DNA of 64,000 nucleotides, from contig NC_133102.1 of the NCBI RefSeq assembly GCF_022965805.1, forward strand, positions 8,316,885 to 8,380,884, given 5' to 3'. The notes under the pieces are model-generated. The model saw only the letters and a program-made list of their open reading frames with translations, made no database searches and had not been told where the DNA came from. Shown piece after piece: positions 1 to 12,504 of this stretch. Both the position numbers and the translations under genes were made by a program. The stretch's first letter is position 1. Each line of letters starts with the position of its first letter. The DNA comes from Primulina eburnea (Eukaryota > Streptophyta > Magnoliopsida > Lamiales > Gesneriaceae).

Positions 1-227
1 AACTCGGAAATATTTAGATACTCCCGATACTTCTCCAATTTCGCTAGAAGCCGAGGAGTATTAGCCTCACCGCAGTAGTAGAGAAGCTGTAACTCCTGCA
101 GTGCCTCCCAGAAGGCGAGAATTTTGTGAAAGACCTCCTTCTCTATTTCCGTCTTATGCCTCTCTGAGGATGCATTCATGAACTCTTCCGCCAGATCAGG
201 GACGCTGGGATTGCTAGCACCTGCCAT
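1..227 (-). CDS. Partial antisense small ORF of the Gypsy element (copy of the 31907-32326 protein)
   Basis: The ATG is at 227 on the minus strand and the first ~75 codons are present before the window edge. The protein opens MAGASNPSVPDLAEEFMNAS and matches the N-terminal half of the antisense protein at 31907-32326 with a few substitutions. The reading frame stays open throughout the visible part, so the ORF has been conserved in two insertions. A TATA box lies at 279-286, about 50 bases upstream, as in the other copy. Function is unknown; the protein looks helical and charged. Confidence 0.7.
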   Translation of the reverse strand, partial: MAGASNPSVPDLAEEFMNASSERHKTEIEKEVFHKILAFWEALQELQLLYYCGEANTPRLLAKLEKYREYLNISE

Positions 228-278
228 TGTATCTTCCTAACAACACTTTGCTGGTATGATGACGGATCGGTAAGGCCC

Positions 279-286
279 TATTTATA
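279..286 (-). promoter_or_regulatory. TATA box of antisense ORF (minus strand TATAAATA)
   Basis: The plus strand reads tatttata, so the minus strand carries TATAAATA 52 bases upstream of the ATG at 227. The same box at the same spacing is kept in the complete element (32378-32385). Confidence 0.5.
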
Positions 287-648
287 ATAGGAACAAATTA
301 ATAGTGACCGTTGATCTTCAAGATGCCTGAACGGTTGAGATAAGTTTTGGAAATTGTGCCGGGAAGTGAAAAGACGTGCACAGCTGTCGAGGTGTCAGAC
401 TTATCCATCTCTCAAGATGTGAAGCGTTTTCTAGTAGGAATTAATTGTGGGTGCATCTCATTATAACGAATGCAATATCCAGGGAGGTTGGATAACAATT
501 CATTCGGGTCCAGGAGACAAATCATCCAGGCGTGACACCTCTTCTACGGGATGTTTAAAGGCCCCGATGCTATTATACACCGCGAATTATTTCACACCAA
601 TCAGGACAGCGAGTGAGACTCTAGCCCGACTATTTTAGGGATGGGTGG

Positions 649-1359
649 TGATACCCCTATAAGGGCCCGGGTCATGGAGGACCCGGGAAGTTTCATGGAG
701 TAGCCCATATAGAAAACGGGAGGGCGATTGTTACCCACGCGACTGGGCGCTTCATGCATGAGCAGGGTATTTACTTACCTCCCGGGCAACAAGGGACCGG
801 GCTTTCATGCTAAAGCCGAGGGCTCAATACTCGAGTAACTTACTTAAAGGATCTTATAGATTGTAGGGAAGAAAACGACTGGGCGGGAAGTCAACGTCTT
901 TCGCCTGAACGTATCCCCGAAAATATGGAAAAGAAAGGGACTGGACATGCAGTCAACGTCCCTTATTCTTGGAGTACCCACGAAGCTATCGGGTAGAAAG
1001 GGACCCGACAGGCCGTCAACGTCCGAGGGTACAAGTAGTAGGTGAGCACGCGCATCAAAGTAACCCTAGCTCCTCTTCAAATAGCAGGTATCGTTGACAT
1101 CTTACAGGTCTGAAATTTCTTCACTCTCAAGCATCCATGCATATTGCTTTAAGTTCCCTCTCGACAACCCTGCTGACTTAAGCATCGGAGTGGTCACGCC
1201 GGACACCCTTCCGGCGCCCATTCACGAGTTCCTTTCATTGTTTGCAGGTCACGATCGAAGCCATCTACCTTGCTCATTTTCCTAAACAACACTATAAATT
1301 CTTGATTTGACCCGGTGGAGCACCCGACCCTGCTTATCCATCTTACCCGGATCACATCA
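649..1359 (+). repeat. 3' LTR of the truncated Gypsy element
   Basis: 711-bp LTR starting TGATACCCCT and ending GGATCACATCA, close to identical in length to the two 710-bp LTRs at 19776-20485 and 32748-33457 and similar by eye at well over 90%. It is preceded by the purine-rich tract AGGGATGGGTGG used to prime plus-strand synthesis. Confidence 0.95.
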
Positions 1360-2930
1360 GTCATCCAAACCAAAATTGCCAACTATGATGTGAGGTGGGT
1401 GTTTGAAGACTCCAAGAGCTCTCCCAATGTTATATCCTAGGAAGCTCTTGACCAAATAGATTTGAAGGTCTATAAGTTGGAATCATTGGAGACTACCCAC
1501 TTTGGATTTTTGGTTCACACTGTGTACCCAAAAGAAAAGATAATGCTTTTCTTAATAGACGGATATGAGGACTTGAGGAACACGGTAATGATAACATTCA
1601 CGATGGTCAATGCACCTTCCTCAAATAACATTATTCTGTGAAGGCCAATCATGAATGCCCTCATGTCTGTCGCCTCGACTTAGCATCAGAAAATCAAATT
1701 TTCTAAGGGAAGCATTGTAGGAGAAGTCTGGGGAGATCAGTCATTCTCTTGAAATTATTATGCTGAGACAGTTCGAGTGGAAAACAAAAGAACGAGATGG
1801 GAATGAGATGATAGAAGGTCACGGAAAAGAGGTGCACTCGATTAGGCAAGTGCGAGCAGTGATGGAACATGAAGAAGTGGATATAGCCCTTAGGCACCCC
1901 GAGAAAACAACCAAGGTGACCTGGATCTTGAACCATATACCCGATCTGAGTTGCTGACTTATTTAAAGAATGTTGATATCTTTGCATGGTTCTCCTCAGA
2001 GCTGGTCGGAGTCCCAGCTCATATTGTTGAGCATAAACTAAACATCATCCCAGCTTCCCGACCCGTGAAGCAGAGGAAGAGGCACTTTGGGTCGGATAAG
2101 AACAGGGTAATAGCTGAACAGATCCAAGAATTGCTGAAGGCCGACTAGATCAAAGAATTCAAGTTCGCTACTTGGCTCTTGATTGTGGCCCAGGTCCCGA
2201 AGGCCACATGAAAATGGAGAATGTTGTGGACTTTAGGGACTTAAACAAAGCTTACCCCAATAATTGCTACCTCGTGGCCTGAATTGATCAACTTGTGTAT
2301 TCCACCTCAGGATATGAGTTGATCTGTTTCATGGATGCTTATTAGAGGTATCTCGAAATCCCCCTGGCTAGGAAATATCAATATGAAGTTAGTTTCATCA
2401 CTTCAGGCGATACGTTTTGTTATGTGGTTATGACATTCGGGTTGAAGAATTCAGGAGCCACTTACCAGCTGTTGATGTATAAAATCTTTAAGAAACAAGA
2501 CAAAAAAACATTGAGATACATGTGGATGACATTTTCATCAAGTCCCGGGAGAAATCTTGCTTTGTCCCCGATCTCGAGGAGACATCTAACTCTTATAGAA
2601 TATGGAGTAAAGTTGAATTCAGCTAAGTGTACCTCGAGGTTAAGAGTGGAAAGTTCAGCATGTTTTTTGGTGACCGATAGTGGGATTGAGATCAACCTGA
2701 AGAAAGTACAATTTATCATGGAAATTTTTTCCCTAAATCTGTCGGGGAAGTACAATGGCTTATAGAGTAGATTGATACCCTGTCCCGATTCATCTCTAGA
2801 TTGACACATCGCAGTTAACCTTTCTTCCAGGTATTGAGGAAGGCTTAGAAATTCGGATGGGATGACCGAGAAAGTTTCATTGATTGGAACGTGGAACAAA
2901 TTGCCCTGAGGAGAATGCGGAGGTTAATGC
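1360..2930 (+). pseudogene. Degenerate Ty3/Gypsy pol (protease and reverse transcriptase), old host element
   Basis: Translated piecewise, this region follows the intact pol protein at 21821-25732. It begins in the protease region (VIQTKIANYDV against VIQARVANYDI). It continues through the segment equivalent to NIILGRPAMN, with TGA replacing the G codon. It then enters reverse transcriptase (HFGSDKNRVIAEQI; MTFGLKNSGATYQ near 2424). Numerous stops and frameshifts interrupt it, and the YVDD region is damaged. The match fades after about 2930 near the segment following the polymerase. It is a dead relative of the same Tat-like lineage, older than the LTR copy inserted into it at 1359. Confidence 0.85.
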
Positions 2931-3255
2931 CCCGTTCTCATATAATTTTGAAGCCAAGAAATGAGCACGTCCTCACGTCGTGGCCACTACCTCGAGCATC
3001 TCGGAGTGGTCATCGATTCTGATACCTTATAAATACAGATATCATAGATAAAATCAAGGAATTGATTCTCATTTGCACGAGCACTTACTATATATTTGGT
3101 TAAAAGCAATTTATTTCATCTGCGTGCATACTTGACTGACTTGAACGTCGAAGTGACCACGCCGAAAATCCTTCTAAAGACCTACGAATGTTTCTTGTTC
3201 TCAGGTAGACATACTATCCAGATCATGCTTCATCTGGCCCAGTCATCAGCATATA
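2931..3255 (+). repeat. Remnant resembling the Gypsy LTR
   Basis: Short stretches recall the family LTR, for example 'gacttgaacgtcgaagtg' with 'accacgccg' against 'gacttaagcatcggagtg' with 'gtcacgccgg'. It is probably a decayed LTR belonging to the old element at 1360-2930. The left limit is not visible. Confidence 0.4.
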
Positions 3256-3654
3256 TGTAACACCCCAGATTCGACGGCTGTCCTCATTGTACCAAGACGA
3301 GTATTTCCAGCGTGCTTATGTTCTCACTCACACGCACCCTGGGAAACTTCCGAGGGGGTCACTCATCCCAAAATTTCCCCTAAATCAAGCACGCTTAACT
3401 TTGGAGTTCTTATGTGATGAGCTACCGAAAAGAAGATGCACCTTCTTGATATGAGTAGTACACATCAAAACTTTTAAGCCCTCTTCAACTGTACAGTCCA
3501 TTACATTGAACAGTCTCGGAATCCCTTTCATTCCAGTGTGGGATCGGTTCATTCATGTTCCCTTCACCTAGAAGCCTGTCAGGAGCCGCTCATTGTCCGT
3601 ACAATCTCATGGCACCGGCGATCACCCCCGCCCTCTTCGGCCCCGGGCTTCACA
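3256..3654 (+). repeat. Solo LTR, 399 bp, TSD ATATA
   Basis: Starts TGTAACACCCCAG and ends GGGCTTCACA, that is TG...CA. It is flanked directly by ATATA on both sides (3251-3255 and 3655-3659), the 5-bp duplication expected of an LTR element. No internal region or second LTR is present, so this is a solo LTR left by recombination. It sits in the decayed Gypsy LTR remnant. Confidence 0.75.
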
Positions 3655-4258
3655 ATATATGCCGGGGAAATTACACATTAGCTCATCCAATTTTCTCGAG
3701 CAACATCAATATACATTTATAACTCTAATTGTATAATGATTTATTAAAGAATAAGTCGACGTTCTTCGGATCTATATCCGTGAGACGGGTCGATTCGATC
3801 TATATATGAAGTGAAATTTTAATTGATCGGATCAGATAGACGACATGTCTCGTATAATTGAGACGATCTCATAGAAATTTTTTTTTTATGTGTATGAAAT
3901 ATTGTGTTTGATTCTAACACATAAAGGGAGGGGGGCGTGTGGGACATTGGTGATAGAGAAGTGACATTATAGAACAACTCACATGGCATTAGAGCTTCAT
4001 TATTATTTCTATTACAAGATTTTTGTGGCCCTCTCTTTTATTTATGCATAGCTATCTTTTTCAAGGGACCTCTCTAAATGTATCTTTTAACTCTATACAT
4101 TCAAATACTCTCGTTCATCAGACCCAATAACGAACGATTCACATAAATTTAGTGAAAAATCGAAAATATCAGAAATCTTATTGGTTCACGCTATGTATAC
4201 TAAGTGTTACATCTATAGCATCTTAGTAGAGATTGTTTGAAAAATATTTTCGAACAAA
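3655..4258. other. AT-rich intergenic stretch, no gene seen
   Basis: AT-rich DNA without a supportable ORF. 3750-3870 has short imperfect inverted motifs around gtgagacgg and gagacgatctc that loosely resemble the MITE family described below, but no clean boundaries. Confidence 0.5.
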
Positions 4259-4391
4259 GCCAAAAACTTGTATGAGACTGGTCTCACGGGTCGTATTTTG
4301 TGAGAAGTATTATTTTTTATTGTGAATATCGGTATGGTTGAACCGTCTCACAGATAAAGATTCTTGAGACCGTCTCACAAGAGACCAACTC
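4259..4391 (+). mobile_element. Short copy of the GTGAGACGGTCTCAC MITE
   Basis: 133-bp deleted copy starting GCCAAAAACTTGTATGAGAC and ending GAGACCAACTC. Flanks TCGAACAAA (4250-4258) and TCGACCAAA (4392-4400) match at 8 of 9 positions, which fits a 9-bp target duplication. Confidence 0.7.
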
Positions 4392-4539
4392 TCGACCAAA
4401 TATTATTTTTGAATTAATTCTGAGCTTTTTTTTAAATAAAAAAAATAGCCTTCAAACATACAGGTCGAGAAAATTATATTTCAAATTCATGCAAAGATAC
4501 GAGGAAATGAAGCACAATGCCTTCGATGTGAGGCGAACA

Positions 4540-5361
4540 TGGAATAGCCTCTGAAGTTCAAGGGCATGGATTCAAGTGTAGCTCAAATCCTCTTGGCAAA
4601 AAGAGAATCCGTCAAAACTTGCATGGGGTAATAGTTCCGTTCTTTGGCCTTCTTAAGTCCTTTTCGGATTGCATGGAGTTCCCCTTCAACCACTAAAAAA
4701 GGATTCGGTATGCTTTGGCCAAAGGCAAGAACTCCGGTTCCGTCGCTTGCTCTGATAATGCCTACCCTTTCAAAGAGACCGTGCACTTCATCCTAGCATG
4801 ATGTATCAACTCTAATCTACAGATTCTGGGATCGGGCGGCTTCCGTTTCTCATCAGCTTTTGGCCTCACCGTAATTGCATGTGGATTTATGGTATGAAGA
4901 AGTTGCTTCTATAATCCTCCTTTGCTGCTTTTTCCATGTCGCCCCCATGTGCAAGATACATTTTTCCAACTCAGCTTTTGAAAAGGATCGCTCAACCAGC
5001 CACACAGCTCCAAAGCTCCATTTCTGGTTTTCGGCATCTGATGAAATTTTGCATCTTCCCAGAGGTGAGCTAAAGCTGAGCAAAAGAATAAAGAATGTGC
5101 TGTTGTATCAATCCCACGACCACATAATTGACAACATCCATCTACCGGAATGGTGATGTCTTGATAGATTCATTCACGGCGGTAAAACTCGCCGAAAAAG
5201 ATCCTGACTTTAGGTAGCAAGTTCAGAGACCCAAGCCAACTCCACCAACTTCTCATCCCATTCTCGGAACAGTTTTCCGGTGGATAGTAAAAACCAGTAT
5301 CTTTTTTATATCTGATCCTGTCTGAGTATTTACCTTTGTCATCAAAAGACCAATACATCAA
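4540..5361 (-). pseudogene. LINE relic: zf-RVT plus RVT_3 (RNase H-like) segments
   Basis: On the minus strand the translation first gives LNLLPKVRIFF, then a zinc-binding segment PVDGCCQLCGRGIDTTAHSL followed by FFCSALAHLWEDAKF. This is the zf-RVT module found at the C-terminal end of plant non-LTR retrotransposon polymerases. Further on (4786-4583) comes GIIRASDGTGVLAFGQSIPN and VVEGELHAIRKGLKKAKERN, an RVT_3 RNase H-like domain. The pieces lie in different frames with stops between them, so it is not translatable. The reverse-transcriptase core is absent, as expected for a 5'-truncated LINE copy. It could also be the tail of a host gene derived from such a LINE; the broken frames argue against function. 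Confidence 0.75.
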
Positions 5362-5996
5362 GTCTGGCTTTGGAGTGCTTGGAATCGGTTTTAGGCATTA
5401 AAAGATATATTCTTGATCTTATTCTATTTTATGTTTGAATTAAAAGATATACCAAGCATTTTAATCCATTCAACTTTCAAATAATAGCTTTAGGTTAAGC
5501 TTAGTTGATGTGATAGAATTACAAAATGATAAACTACACTATAATTATTAAATTGATATGATAATGACAAATAATAATTGATTAATTAATAACAACATAT
5601 TTGATGGAATGGCTAGCTTAGAGATAAATTAAGCCTTTCCAAAACTTATTGATTTTACCCTCAAAAATAAATTTATTACTTCTACTTTTCTTAATTTAAT
5701 CAAAACTTTTAGCAAACATTAGGTAATGCAGGATTATTAAATAATCCAGCTCCTATCGCACCACCAAATCCAGCCTTAGCATAAAGCAAGGTCTCATGCA
5801 TGAATAGAAGAAGTAATGAATTTCTTCATAAAATTTCGGTGCAGAACAGCAGTTCATGATATTTCTCAGTGGGTCATATAATTTGAAATGAATCAAAATG
5901 TTCTATGTAACCTCTGCACCGAGCTTGTAAAATTCATCGTAACCGCCACCATATAAACTGCTGAATAAAGAGTGAATCATAATACATGTATGAACT
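5362..5996. other. AT-rich stretch between LINE relic and golgin pseudogene
   Basis: No ORF or repeat that I can define. The part nearest 5997 would be the former 3' UTR of the golgin copy. Confidence 0.4.
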
Positions 5997-8561
5997 TCAA
6001 TCAAACAACTTCAGTGTTATTAATATTTTGTAGAGAGACAATAGCACATGAGAAACTGGAGAGTGGAACATGAGAATATATGTCACCCAAAGATGAAGGC
6101 ACACAACGTAAACAACTGACCATATTTGCTGCTCTATTTCTTCTCAGAAAAATAGCACCCAAACAAAAGAGGGAGTCCAACTGTAGAACCATTGATCCAA
6201 AATGTCGATGACCGGACTGCATTCACTCCTTCAACAAAATGAAAATTCTACATTCAGACTATTAAACAAGGGCTAAATCATGCTACCAGCAAAAAGTAAA
6301 ACATGAGTCTCCTTTGGAATAGATACTCTCCCAAACTCGAAAAAACTGCATTTGATTAATCTTATTTGTCTATTATTTACTAGTAGCTGTAATCAAGTTT
6401 CTCCTATATGTTTGCCTTAGGTTCTGAGTTACTCAGTGTGAAAGACAGACCTGTGCTTGCTTCTGAATCAAATGGTCGGTCAACAGACCGAGCTTTCGCT
6501 TGAGCTCAGTCTCTACTTCTCATGTAGAATATTTCACTTCTTTCCGGGTTGTTTCAATTCTTGATTCTAGAGTCTTGGCCTGCATATGTTAAGAACATTA
6601 TTTTTAACAAGTAATATATTTAACGTCACCTATCTCATCTGCATAGTATTCAATTAGATAGAGAAGAGAGAGAGTATCCACTAATACATAATTTATTTAA
6701 CCCATCATAAGAGAGCTGTTTGGTGAGAATATAACCTCGATGGTTTTTAGATTATTCATGTTGAAATAGTAACGTGAAAGTGCACTATGGCAAAGACACC
6801 CTCTGTCATCTCACAATCTTCAATCTGTGAACCACCACAAAATATAATTCACGGCCATGTCAAAGATCACTTGATGCAGCATCGGCATGTTTCGAATACA
6901 AAAACACAATGCGAACATGGCTCAGACATGCCAAGGGTTGTATCCAGAAAATCAATGCCTAGGAGATTGCAGGAATTGTTCTGTTTTCCAAATTTTCGGG
7001 GAAGATTCAAATAATTAACATTTAATAACACAACCTGTGATTATTTTTGAATTAATAAATAAAATATATTTAACCAAAAATAAATAATATTATTTTTCAT
7101 TCAATAATAGTGAAGTATGAATATCTAAAATAGCCACATGTTGTGATCGAGGATTCATTATAGTAAGTTGGTCTGAAAAGTAGAAGTCACCTTTTCTTGC
7201 ATTCTTCCCAATTTATCTGTCATGAAGGAATATTCTGCCTCAAGCATCTCCAGAACGAAACCAACACCTTTAGAAGCTTGCAGATACAGATTGTTCTACT
7301 TAAAAGTTAAAACCAACAAAGAAGGCAAAAAAATGTGTCTTAACTAAATAAGAGAAGCAATGACCACTCACTTTATCCCCATTCTGCTGCATACTTGGTA
7401 CCTTCCTCTGCAATAGTACCATGAAGAGAAAAAAAATCAGTAATGAAGCTTTAATACCATCAATGACAAACAACATGGCGTCTTTCCTAAATAAATCAAA
7501 AAACACAAGCATTTAGATAAATCCTATTAAAAGGACAGTGTGAAAAGTAATCTTTTTCTTTTTTTCATATAACCTTCTTTGACTAAAAAGTAAAAACACA
7601 TGATGCAACATATTGCACAATGCGATTTTAACAAATGGAGGCTATTTCTTTTTTATTCAAATTTCTGTAGGGTCACTGACCCAACTCTCCCTTTGTTTTT
7701 GTTGTCAATGAAAATCCTTTTGGAAAGTCTCTTTGCAAACACAAAGTGATATGAGTAGATCTCCTGTTCTAATTAACTGACTATGCCGCTGGCATGAAAA
7801 GACATAATTTTTTTTGCAAATGGTAGGGATGATTAAAGAACTGTTAGCATAGATGCATGAAAAATACCTCCATGGGTAGCTTCTGTCAAAGCAACTTCTT
7901 GGAATCTTGGCGAATTTCAGCTATGTGATGAACCTAATCCAATAAAAAAATATCATGATTCAATCAGAAAAAAGCGTCAAAAATGAGTGAGAATACCTTT
8001 CTGTACGAGCTAAAGACATTATCAATGTGGTTTATCTTTTGTTAGAATACATGAATAAGTTTAACAGGTGATGGCCGAACAACAGTTAGAGTGACACAGA
8101 AAGTTTTGAATCTCAAGGTAATTAAATATCATTCAGCCAGTTCTTGAGGAATGCCATAAGTTGAAGCTATACTTTCAACAATAAAAACCAAACATGTAAA
8201 AGGTCAGTTATTACCTCTGCTTCAAGACTTTTCTGTACATTAGCAAGAGACTTTGAAAGATCAGCATTTGCACTCTGCAAGATACAGCGAAAAAATTACT
8301 GGCTAAGTGTATCAGAGATAAAAGAAAGCTGGCCGGGTTCCTCATAACAACACGGCAATGAGCCACTATAACAAATATGCATCATGCTAACAGTTCCAAA
8401 TTATGATGACAATTATATTTTAAGGGAAAAATGCAAGTCCATACGGTCAAAAGATTGAAAGCAGAAGAGAGTTATACTGATTGAAAAAAATTCAAGCATA
8501 AATGTAATTTACATTGTATGATTCAAATTGGTAAATGGAAGTAAAACAAACAACTATGGGA

Positions 8562-8594
8562 TGGAGGTAGCAGTAGCAGTAGCAGTAGCGGTAA
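8562..8594 (+). repeat. Short (AGCAGT) repeat
   Basis: Several copies of gtagca/gcagta in tandem inside an intron of the golgin pseudogene. Confidence 0.6.
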
Positions 8595-8823
8595 AATTTG
8601 GATGATTACAACAAAGAAAAGGATAGAACTTTGGGCCACATATGAATCATGATAAGGTGTATGAATATGGAGACAAAATCAAAACACAAAATCATACAAC
8701 CACTCGAGGTACCTCAAGTTTGGCTAGTTGTGTCAGGGCCTCCATCCGAGTGTTATTATGTTTCTGCTTCTCTACTTCAACAGATTCCATGATTTCCATC
8801 ATTGATGTCTGTAATTCTGATGC

Positions 8824-10286
8824 CTGAAGCAAATCAAGCAAACTCTTATCTTAAAAATATCTACTATACACAAAAGCTAGAAAATGAAATAGCAAATTAC
8901 AAAGTAAAGTTGCACTCATATGTGAGCAGAATTACCACCAAATTATACAAATGAACAACAATTTAGAAAGTTTGTGTTGACAATCAGCTAATAGTTTATT
9001 AAAAAAAATGATGAAATTGGAACATTGCAGCAATTAAAAATAAAAAAATAAATAAAAAAAGCACGAGCAAAAGACGTTTAAAATGGCTAGATTTGATCAT
9101 AAACTTAAAGCTATTGAAGGTTTTTAACAAAAACTCGGACCTCGAGAGAATTTTTTCCGTCTTGATCAATAAGAACATATGAAAGAATTTGTATTTTGCA
9201 AATGCAATTATGCAAGAAAAAGAGCAGGTTTCGAACGCCCATAGTTTGAATACATATGCGTGAAAAAAATTCTTAAAAGTAGCAGAACTTATAATCTGAT
9301 ATGAGTGAATAAGTTGGGGAGATTTAGAGTTGTGAATAACAATGTTAATGATGATCTGATGAGTTACTTGCAAAATAGGTGGGATACACAGTTTGCTCCT
9401 CCTAGTTGATCAATGGTCTCACATAAAAAGGAATTATGTCGATCTCAACCTTTTGGGGACCGATTAAAGCTAAAGTAGTCATAAATTTAGATGGATGGAA
9501 GAGACCTTTCTATTATTATTATTTTTTATATAAGAGATCTTTTTATTTCTATGCATGGATGGCCATCCTAGTTGGTTTTTGTACATGTTCAATGCACAGA
9601 GGTGTGAAATAAAATCAAGACAAGAAGTCTTGATACTTAAATAAAGTTTACAGTAATCCACAAGACAAGGACGGGTGGTTATCAGCATTTTGGGGGCTCA
9701 CATGAGACCATATATCACAAGTCATAGAGATTTCCTTATAAGATGTTTCATCATGGCATAGGGTGACAGTAGTGAAATTTTGGTTTCGAGGGATTGGAAA
9801 AGAAGTATCTTTAATTGATCCTCATGAGTTTTTCTCTAAAGGTCCACCAAGAATGTGGAATACGTTAAGGAATCCTTGATGGAGGTAATGAGTCAGCTTT
9901 AATCAACTAGTCTCGTTAGCGATAACATTCCTTTCAAAAGAAAAATATAATTAGTGATTTATAAAAAACAATTGTATCTAAGAAATTCTCTTAATAAAAA
10001 ATTAATGATTTCCTTGATTTTGTGACTTAAAATAGGGGCTTTGGTAAAAAATGGAGGAAATGGATGTTAGGATATAAATGATAAGTTTCTTATTCAGAGA
10101 TTATAAAACCAAAACGAAGGTCGAGATATCTGAGGAAAGGGAGACTATTATCACCATTTTGTTCATTCTTGTTGGGGATTAATTAGCCGGATGACTGGGG
10201 GCAGGGTATATACATGGGAATTCGTTCAAGATCTAAACTGAAAGGCACAAATATCGCTCGTGAAATGTTCAAAATGATATGGAGAG
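8824..10286. other. Intron sequence of golgin pseudogene, partly foreign
   Basis: Large intron between the 12811 donor and the 8823 acceptor. No coding sequence recognised. The short minus-strand ORFs in 8999-9688 are hydrophobic AT-rich translations with no family resemblance. Confidence 0.4.
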
Positions 10287-12504
10287 TGTTAGAGTAGATG
10301 CCCTGCAAGCCAACGGTTGGCTAGGAAATTTGTTGACTCAAGTGAAATAAACAATCTTTATTTTAATATAATTTAACATTTTATGGTCTTGTTATACTTT
10401 ATCTGGATACCCATGCAAACAGCATAGATAAAGTCCTTGATTATGCTTTAATACAAATGAATCGTACTTCGATGTTGAAACTCATTTGTAAATACTGCAT
10501 ATTCTAAATTCGTTCCTAGTCGATTCAGCCGCCTAAAACAGGGATAAAGGCCGCTTGAGCTCGAGACTAGCATCTGTGATGTTGTGTACTGCGTTTCTTG
10601 GTAAGGGCATAGAGATGTCCAAACATGCAGATGGGTAGTCATATGATGATTATACCGAACAACCCTCCCTCGGACTTTCCAAGTGGTTATCATTCATCGA
10701 GTGGATAAGTCCGTGGTTATGATTGTACACCATTAGTCCTTACGACCCGGGACAACACTGAGGCTCTATATGCTAGGGTTGTGCTTTGACACGTTTAGCG
10801 GCTCCAGGAGAGTCATCAGGTGGCGAGGTTGGGTACAGTTGAAGTGCATTGTAGTCGGGGATTCACCGCTCACCTGCGGGTGTGGATATCTTATGTGATC
10901 TAATGAAATTATAGTGCGTGGAATCTCTGGCCAGAGTATGAGATGTACGTTAGAGAAGGAGTTCTCCAACCGTACATGCGATGCCACTATTATAGTTATC
11001 ACATAGTTATCGAATTAATATGCAACCCTCGATAAACCAATGGTTGCAGATTCAATCGGGATATATGAGATGAAGGGACCGTACTGTACGTTAATCAAAA
11101 TCGACTGGTTCTTGCAGGCACTATCAGTGATACCTAGGGGATCATGGGGCGATGCTACTAGACGCTCTTACCATGATCCGATGGGTGCAATCAGAAATGA
11201 GTTCTGACATTCTTGATCAAGGTGTTGATGAAAAGAATGAGGCTAACTAGGGTAAGCCCGAATAAAGGATTATGTCCTGAATCACAAAGAGTTGTGAACC
11301 CACGGCTAGCTGTATCCCTGAACCATTGAGGATCACACAAGTACTAGATTATTTTGTCCCCGTTGAGATAATAAATTCAAAGAGTTGAATTTATTGAAAA
11401 CATTGAGAGAATAAATTCAAGAAGTTGAATTTATATTATGATATAGTAAATTCAAATAGTTGAATTTATGATAATTAAATTTCGAGATAATAAATTCAAG
11501 CAGTTGAATTTATAAGATAGTAAATTCAAGAAGTTGAATTTATAAAATTTGGAGAGAATAAATTCAAGGAGTTGAATTTATAGAATTTGAGAATTTAATT
11601 TATTAAACTCAAAAGTTGGGTTTATTAAATATTAAATTATTGGAGGTGATAAATTCAAGGAGTTGAATTTAGAATTTAAATATTAAATTCAAATGTTGAA
11701 TTTAATATTGATTTAATTTATTAAGCTCAAAAGTTGAGTTTATTAAATATTAAATTAAATATATTGAGAGTATGTTTAATGGGCTTGTAGGAGTACAAGT
11801 CCAACATATTAAATAATTAAAGTTATTAATGTACTTTGATTAATTAATTAAACTAGTTGGACTAGTCCAATTAATTAATCAAGCCCATTAATGTTAATTA
11901 TGGAATTTAGGTCAAGGCTATTGTTTCTAAGGAAATAAAAGAAAATTGACCTAGCCTCCACTAATACTCCATGTGTGATTCACATGAACAATCTCTCCAA
12001 TTCCTACAAATATTTAGTTTACTTAATTAATTAGTTTAATTAAGTAAATGATGATTAAAGGAAATATTAAGATTTTCTTTATTCTTATAATGATGATTCC
12101 TTCGTGAGTTCCATGAAATTGAGAGAGAAAATTCTCTCTCAATAAGGTTCGGCCACTCAAAAGGGTTTTAGGGTGTGCCGGGTTTTAGGGTGTTTCATCT
12201 TTACGCAAAACATCTTCTAATTTTCTAGTGCAAATAAGAAGAGGAACAAATAATCTGGTCGTGGACCTGATTCGGAGATCGAATAAGGAGGCTCGAAGAA
12301 AGTCCGTAGGGATTTACAACAAGAGCTACGTCCGCTGATACCGGCGTAGTTGGAGCCAAGTGATTTAATCACCAAAGGTATAATATTCTAACGCCCTATG
12401 AATGTTTATGTTAAAATCATACGAGCGCCCAAAGCAAAACACATCTTGAATGTCAAGATCTAAAAATTTTTAAAATTTCCGCTGCGCTTGGGCGTGTAGA
12501 ATAC
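10287..12504 (+). repeat. Large interspersed repeat, probably an LTR or LTR-bearing remnant; borders uncertain
   Basis: Starts TGTTAGAGTAGATGCCCTGC, a typical copia-like LTR opening. Near 12390 it reads ATATTCTAACG, close to an inverted copy of the start (TGTTAGA/TCTAACA). Sequence continues with an inverted motif gcgcccaaagc ... gcgcttgggcg to about 12497. I found no flanking duplication and no protein domain, so the ends are provisional. It lies in a golgin pseudogene intron and accounts for much of that intron's length. Confidence 0.45.
11360..11725 (+). repeat. Minisatellite of AAATTCAA..GTTGAATTT units
   Basis: About nine imperfect units of the form taaattcaaggagttgaatttat, each itself an inverted repeat (AAATTCAA / TTGAATTT), separated by short AT-rich spacers. 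Internal to the 10287-12504 repeat. Confidence 0.8.

Larger units (their letters stand above)
1..1359 (+). mobile_element. 3' end of a Tat-like Ty3/Gypsy LTR retrotransposon (truncated by window edge)
   Basis: This stretch aligns base for base, with scattered substitutions, to 32101-33457, the 3' end of the complete element further right. It holds the start of an antisense ORF (1-227), its TATA box, the stretch before the 3' LTR and one LTR (649-1359). The element's body lies to the left of the window. Its right edge abuts protease-coding sequence of an older related Gypsy element, so it is nested in it. The 5 bases after the LTR are GTCAT; the matching left duplication is outside the window. 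Confidence 0.93.

Noticed and set aside
8999..9373. 124-aa hydrophobic minus-strand ORF
   Set aside because: AT-rich chance ORF rich in F, I and L inside an intron; no domain or codon bias.
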